Positions 59,466 through 64,000 of a DNA stretch of 64,000 nt are shown here, piece after piece. Below the pieces are notes generated by a model that worked only from the letters and a program-made list of their open reading frames with translations, ran no database searches and was not told the origin of the DNA. The stretch covers positions 211,278 through 275,277 of the forward strand of contig CABFPE010000203.1 of the NCBI GenBank assembly GCA_900660155.1, read 5' to 3'. Origin of the DNA: Hofstenia miamia. Its lineage: Eukaryota; Xenacoelomorpha; Acoela; Hofsteniidae. Each line of letters begins with the position of its first letter. Position 1 is the first letter of the stretch. Position numbers and translations under genes: made by a program.

Positions 59466-60705
59466 CTACCCAAGAGTCCGGAAAAAAATAAAATTTAAAT
59501 TTTTTGATTGATTAGTGTATTTCAGCCAATCAAATTAAAGCAAGTTATTGCATATATAATGGAGTATATTCCGAGAATGTTTTCATTGTTAATTAAGATT
59601 ATTTTTCATCATGGATTTAGCAACGCGTATAGAGGTTGTTGAATTATACTTCAGCAATGGCAAATCTGCGACAGCTGCTATTCGTGCCTACAAATCTGCC
59701 CACAAACTACACCATAATCCCTTCACTGCTAGTGCTGTTACAAAACTCATTGCACGGTTCAGAGAAACGGGCTGTGTGACAGACAAACTGCGAACTGGCA
59801 GGCCGAGCTTAGAAGAAGATCGCAAGCCTGTTGTTCAAGCGAATTTGGAACTTTTGAAATCTCAACATTCTCACGGTGTTGCCAGTTCGGTCTCAGTCGC
59901 ACGCATTAGTGGAATACCCCAAAGCAGCGTGCATCGCATTATACGACGTAGACTAGAGCTATATCCCTACAGATTGCAAAGGCACCAAAAACTCTCATCT
60001 GCTGATACGGAAAGAAGAATCGAGTTTGCTAATCTGATGCTTTCCGGCTCCATCGATTTGCAGAAAATCTTATGGTCTGACGAGTCTTATTTCTATTTGA
60101 GTGGAAGAGTTACTCGCCACAATTGCATCATTTGGGGGTCACAAAAACCGCAAAAGATATTCCATCAAGATGTGCATGCGCCTAAAGTGTGCATTTGGTA
60201 TGGCTACTCCGCCTGCTTCCGTCTGACGCCCTTCTTTTATGATGGAACAGTTACTGGCAACAATTACACTGACATGCTAAAATCACACGTAGTGCCACAG
60301 CTAAGGAGGAAGCATCAGCTAGCACATGTAGTGTTCCAGCAAGATGGGGCGCCTCCACATTATTCTGTTGCAGCTAAAACTTACCTGAAGACGGTTTTTG
60401 GCGATGAAAGGATCATCTCAAGAGGCTTTCCACAAAATTGGCCTGCTCACTCTCCAGATCTATCACCTCTGGACTATTACTTCTGGAGCGTGGTGAACAA
60501 CAGGGTATATTATAATTTTATCCCTGCTAACCTAGACCAGTTAAAAGAACGGATTACTAAGGTGATTGCTGAGTTCAACCAAGGGGAGTTAAAGCATTCA
60601 GTCATGAATCTTCCTACTTGACTAGAGCTTCTCCTTATATAAATCAGTATTGTTAATATATTTTTTATATTTGCAAATTTTATTTTTTTCCGGACTTTTG
60701 AGTAA
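59466..60705 (+). mobile_element. mariner-family DNA transposon, near complete
   Basis: Terminal inverted repeats of about 32 bp (CTACCCAAGAGTCCGG then AAAAAAATAAAATTT at the left; TTACTCAAAAGTCCGG then the same at the right), flanked by TA at 59464-59465 and 60706-60707. One transposase ORF lies inside, 145 bp from the left end. Its many CG dinucleotides against a CpG-poor background argue for recent arrival. Confidence 0.95.
59611..60621 (+). CDS. mariner-like transposase, catalytic triad present
   Basis: 336 codons. N-terminal paired helix-turn-helix DNA-binding region (residues 1-120) with GRPS at 63-66. Catalytic aspartates: D157 in ILWSDESYFYL, D245 in VFQQDGAPPHYS, D288 in WPAHSPDLSPLDYYFW. 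The last two are separated by 42 residues, longer than the D34D of classical mariners and closest to the DD41D group of Tc1/mariner. WGSQ and the SPDL box are as in the family. The protein cuts and pastes its own DNA at TA sites. It ends in SVMNLPT; relatives usually continue LE.C...GGH, and the codons after the TGA stop read LELLL, so a C-to-T change at a CGA codon may have removed the last residues. Otherwise the frame is whole. Confidence 0.93.
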   Translation: MDLATRIEVVELYFSNGKSATAAIRAYKSAHKLHHNPFTASAVTKLIARFRETGCVTDKLRTGRPSLEEDRKPVVQANLELLKSQHSHGVASSVSVARISGIPQSSVHRIIRRRLELYPYRLQRHQKLSSADTERRIEFANLMLSGSIDLQKILWSDESYFYLSGRVTRHNCIIWGSQKPQKIFHQDVHAPKVCIWYGYSACFRLTPFFYDGTVTGNNYTDMLKSHVVPQLRRKHQLAHVVFQQDGAPPHYSVAAKTYLKTVFGDERIISRGFPQNWPAHSPDLSPLDYYFWSVVNNRVYYNFIPANLDQLKERITKVIAEFNQGELKHSVMNLPT

Positions 60706-62479
60706 TATGGTAACAATCTCTTTATGTAATGGTTTTAATATATCTTATCCAGTGTTGTAATAGACTTAACCATTCAAGGTGTTGTGTGTTTAATAATAGC
60801 ATGTATCTCAATTTCATGATTAATGATGAATGATACAATAGAAAGCTTTGATATGTGTTATAAAGCATTGAAATCTCCAACATACAAAGAGAATTTCACA
60901 TTTCAAAGCATAAAAACAGCCTACCACAGTAAATAAGAAGGCAACCTCCACAATTAAACTCTCCACAAAGATTGATTATTGCATTAAAAACACATTGTTC
61001 TTGTTAAAAGAATGGAATTTTCATAATTTCTGTTTGCTAATGAGCTTTGTTTAAATTATATGTATATTTCTAAGATTAAAGCAAATTAAACACAGTTGTT
61101 GTAAAATGATATTATATCCACCAATGTTTTAATGTAAAAAATAAATCTGACAAGGAATATGTATTTACACCCTCCAAAATAAAATTACACACTAAATTTT
61201 ATATAAAATTATGTATTTTAATGATACTTGTATTATTTCTTGAGGCTAATATGCCTTCACATTTTAAAATATCAATCAATTTGCATACAAAGCAACTAAT
61301 TTCATCACAATACTTAGGAAATTTTGCAAACAAGCTAATTGTTAAGATCTTTACCATACATTTATTTAAGCTATGTATATACAGTTAAAATATTTATCCA
61401 AATATCATGATATGTCATAGACTTGACTGAATTCAATACAATCACTTATTAATAGAGAGATATAATGTCAGTACTATTATTCATTAAGATTGCTAACACA
61501 TATAACAAATTCTCAATTATGTACACATGTAAATCTTAAAATTATTCATAGATCATCATGGCAGATTGAATAGTTTGAAAAAATGTTTACTTTCACTAAT
61601 GAATATGACATATTAATGTAATCCATGCCCTCTTGAAAATTTGCTAGCAGAATGCTAGCAAAATGCTAGCTACATAGCATACAAAAAATATTTTGCTGAT
61701 TTTTATAAATCTATTATTTTTTAAGGTTTAAGTAGTAAAAATAAATACTATTTCGTATTTATGTGTACATTATCACTGATTTTTTTCTATAAACATAGCC
61801 TAAAACATAGGGATTTGCTTGCAGAAACTACCTACATGTAAGCCATCTATTGTTAATTTCTTATTGAGAGAAAATGCCAACACATCCCTAGCTAAAACAT
61901 AATTAGTATGGAAATCTTAATGAAGATTATGACAAATTAAACAATTTTAGATGTAATTTAGTCAAGTATTAAATTACATTTGACTTCACAATCATTATTA
62001 TAGCTTAAAATAAACATTTTTCTACTTATCATTAGTTGTAGTGGAGAATGATAAAATTAATACAAGAATAATTTATGCAAAAGTGCAGCACTACCTTAGA
62101 ATTGTACGAAAACTACAAAGCACTTTTTGACTTTCTGACAAGACAATTGAAGAACTAATAAAAAATATTGTGCAAATTTCACAAACTTACTTTAGTGACA
62201 AACAATTTATCCTCATCATGACTTTTAGTAAATCTTAACATTTCAGAAATTGAGAATAGAACATTCTTTCAGAAAAAATTTGATCAAAAATTATGACAGA
62301 GGTTGGAAAAAATATGTTACAGGGTGATCTTAGGATAACTGTACAAATTCTATTAGTTCTCATTACTTTCCATAGATCCATAACTGCAAGCCAAAATTCC
62401 AAAACACCGCAGTTAAGTGGTAAAGCTCAATTATCCCTAAGATTCAAAATTTGGTAACCTTAAAAAGATTTCTAATATA
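60706..62479. other. CpG-poor stretch without genes
   Basis: Nothing supported. GCTAGCAGAATGCTAGCAAA plus ATGCTAGC (about 61643-61670) is a small direct repeat. Confidence 0.5.
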
Positions 62480-63039
62480 GGGTTGTCAGATAAGTTTTTT
62501 CCCATACAAAATCCTTTATATCTTTTGAAATATAGGACCATTCACACTGAAATTTGAAATAGCAACAGACTAAACATAGATGCAGATTTTGTTATAGCAG
62601 CTTTTTGAATGCTTTTAATTCTAAATATCTATGCAGTTTTGAATTTTTTTTAATGAAATAGCAATTACTCGCAGATAGAGCATTTGAAATCAAGATGGAG
62701 CTTGAACGTAATGACATCCGAAAACTGATTTTCTACTGTTGGAAGCGAGGTTTGAGCTCCAGAGATGCTGCAAAAGAAATGTGTTCAGCCTTAGGTGACA
62801 ATATTGTCTCGGAAAGAACATGTCGAACATGAGGATTTATGTGCTTGGTTCTCTTCAAAGCCGCGAGATTTTTTCAGAAAAGCGTTTGATACCCTGCCCA
62901 AAAGGTGGCAAAAGATTGTGAGCGCCAATGGCGATTATATTGAATGATTTTTTTGCTTTTCTTATCATTGAATTTGTATAATAAATGCAGTATGAATAAG
63001 CAATATTGCTTTGTTTGGAAAAAACTTATCTGACAACCC
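62480..63039 (+). mobile_element. internally deleted mariner with perfect 23-bp inverted ends
   Basis: GGGTTGTCAGATAAGTTTTT then TCC is repeated perfectly inverted at 63017-63039, and TA flanks both sides (62478-62479 and 63040-63041). The 560-bp body keeps only the two ends of a transposase gene, so it is a deletion derivative moved, if at all, by another element's enzyme. Confidence 0.95.
62695..62947 (+). pseudogene. mariner transposase remnant, N- and C-terminal ends only
   Basis: Starts MELERNDIRKLIFYCWKRGL, then SSRDAAKEMCSALGDNI, the first helix-turn-helix of a mariner transposase. After an internal deletion near 62830 it resumes, in another frame, with LCAWFSSKPRDFFRKAFDTL, PKRWQKIVSANGDYIE and stop. 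The LP.RW.K....G.Y ending is the usual mariner C-terminus. The whole catalytic core is missing. It is a different lineage from the 59.5-kb mariner (different ends and sequence). Confidence 0.9.
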
Positions 63040-63041
63040 TA

Positions 63042-64000
63042 TAATAAGATTACACCAGAATTTCCAACTCATGCAGATTATAAATAAGATTCTAACTAAG
63101 ATTAATTTATTATTAAGATTCAAAACATGGAAATCTTAAAAAAATTATGAATAGTTCAACTAATAAGATTAGATTGGAATTTGTGAATAATGCAGATTAC
63201 TAATAAGAAATTATTACACTTTATGAGTGACATCTCCACAAGACTCAGATTAAAATAAGTTCCTATCCATGTACACTTTTACAAATTTGCATTTATAAGT
63301 AAAAATATTGGATTAGTTATATTTCAATAAGATTGGGGTTGATTCTCCAATTCATATATATATTTTCATTATATATTTATGAAATGATAGACATTTTTTG
63401 AAATACTAAGATTATATCATTTTTGAATGATTTTTTCATTTCCATAAAATTGGGGTTATTCTCTAGTTCAAGTTGCACATGGTAAGGTTTTCAAAATTGA
63501 AACATGATATATTGATATTAGTCATCATAGACAAGCTGACAGAATAGTAGGTTTTAAAATTCATTATTTTATTATTAAGTATTGTTCCAACCAAGAATAA
63601 TTATTTGTTAATAAATGTTGTTTTTGGCATGTGTATGATAGAACATAACAATGTTATTTGATAATAAATTTGCAGACTATGTTATGCAATTAATCAACAA
63701 CATAAATATAAATATATTTATATATTGCAAATAATGATTTAAAGAGCTGAAGCTCCTTTATGCACATTTTTATAACAATTTTTTAGATTTTATTCCTTTT
63801 GTTTTTATTACAACTATTCAACCTTCTTTATTTTAATGAAGTTTCTTACATTTTCCATTGTAAATTCTTAAAATAAAATTTTCTTTATGATAAATACATT
63901 TGTTAATATTATCATGCAGTTGTACAAGAATAATTTACAGCATGATGTTCAAAATCTTTCTAAGTGTTTCTTATCCAATCTATTAAAATTATTATTGAAA
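63042..64000. other. non-genic AT-rich stretch
   Basis: No supported feature up to the window end. Confidence 0.5.

Noticed and set aside
1-64000. CRISPR arrays, operons, ribosome binding sites, tRNA and rRNA genes
   Set aside because: The sequence is eukaryotic with introns; no regularly spaced palindromic repeats and no tRNA-like or rRNA-like segments were noticed.

Overview
The window is animal nuclear DNA, strongly AT-rich, with short exons between GT/AG introns, many decayed transposons, microsatellites, one N gap (52638-52906) and one ambiguous base (11153). The host genes have clear metazoan relatives (a ZNF622/REI1 ribosome-assembly factor, a Rubicon-family zinc domain, a DNAJC7-type TPR exon, a rhodopsin-like receptor). 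Together with CR1-like, RLE-type and Jockey-like LINEs plus hAT, Tigger-like and mariner elements, these point to an invertebrate. The sequence alone does not fix the phylum.

Layout. 0-6.8 kb is non-genic: a short duplication, a decayed coding relic, a degenerate ~120-bp tandem array and a hAT-like element of about 1.2 kb at 5.3-6.5 kb. 6.8-13.7 kb holds at least eight exons of a ZNF622/REI1 orthologue on +, whose introns carry a Tigger-like MITE, two hAT-type elements and an isolated antisense DNAJC7-like TPR exon. 14-15.1 kb is a dead LINE fragment. 15.6-18.7 kb is a young, GC-richer RLE-type LINE with a PHD finger. 18.9-22.2 kb is a CR1-like LINE on - with a second copy of the Tigger-like MITE nested in it. 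22.66-22.92 kb is a terminal exon with a Rubicon-type zinc domain. 25.8-28.6 kb has two related LINE copies back to back. 31.8-32.3 kb is a second copy of the GCGGT-rich hAT family. 32.55-33.55 kb is a two-exon GPCR with two frame changes. 33.6-42 kb is nearly empty, apart from a 40-bp tandem repeat and a possible 1.46-kb inverted-repeat element. 40.0-48.2 kb contains an unrecognised multi-exon coiled-coil gene on +, with an antisense LINE piece in a large intron. 49.6-51.3 kb is an L2/CR1-like LINE ending in (ATT)n. 53.2-54.5 kb is a broken Gypsy-like fossil. 54.6-64 kb lacks recognisable genes and looks strikingly CpG-poor. It holds one near-complete mariner with a 336-aa transposase and an internally deleted second mariner.

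The genes do not form a pathway. The main interest is in the transposons, several of which have exact target-site duplications readable by eye, and in the host genes that look interrupted or displaced: ZNF622 without its last exon, an orphan TPR exon and a lone Rubicon-type exon.
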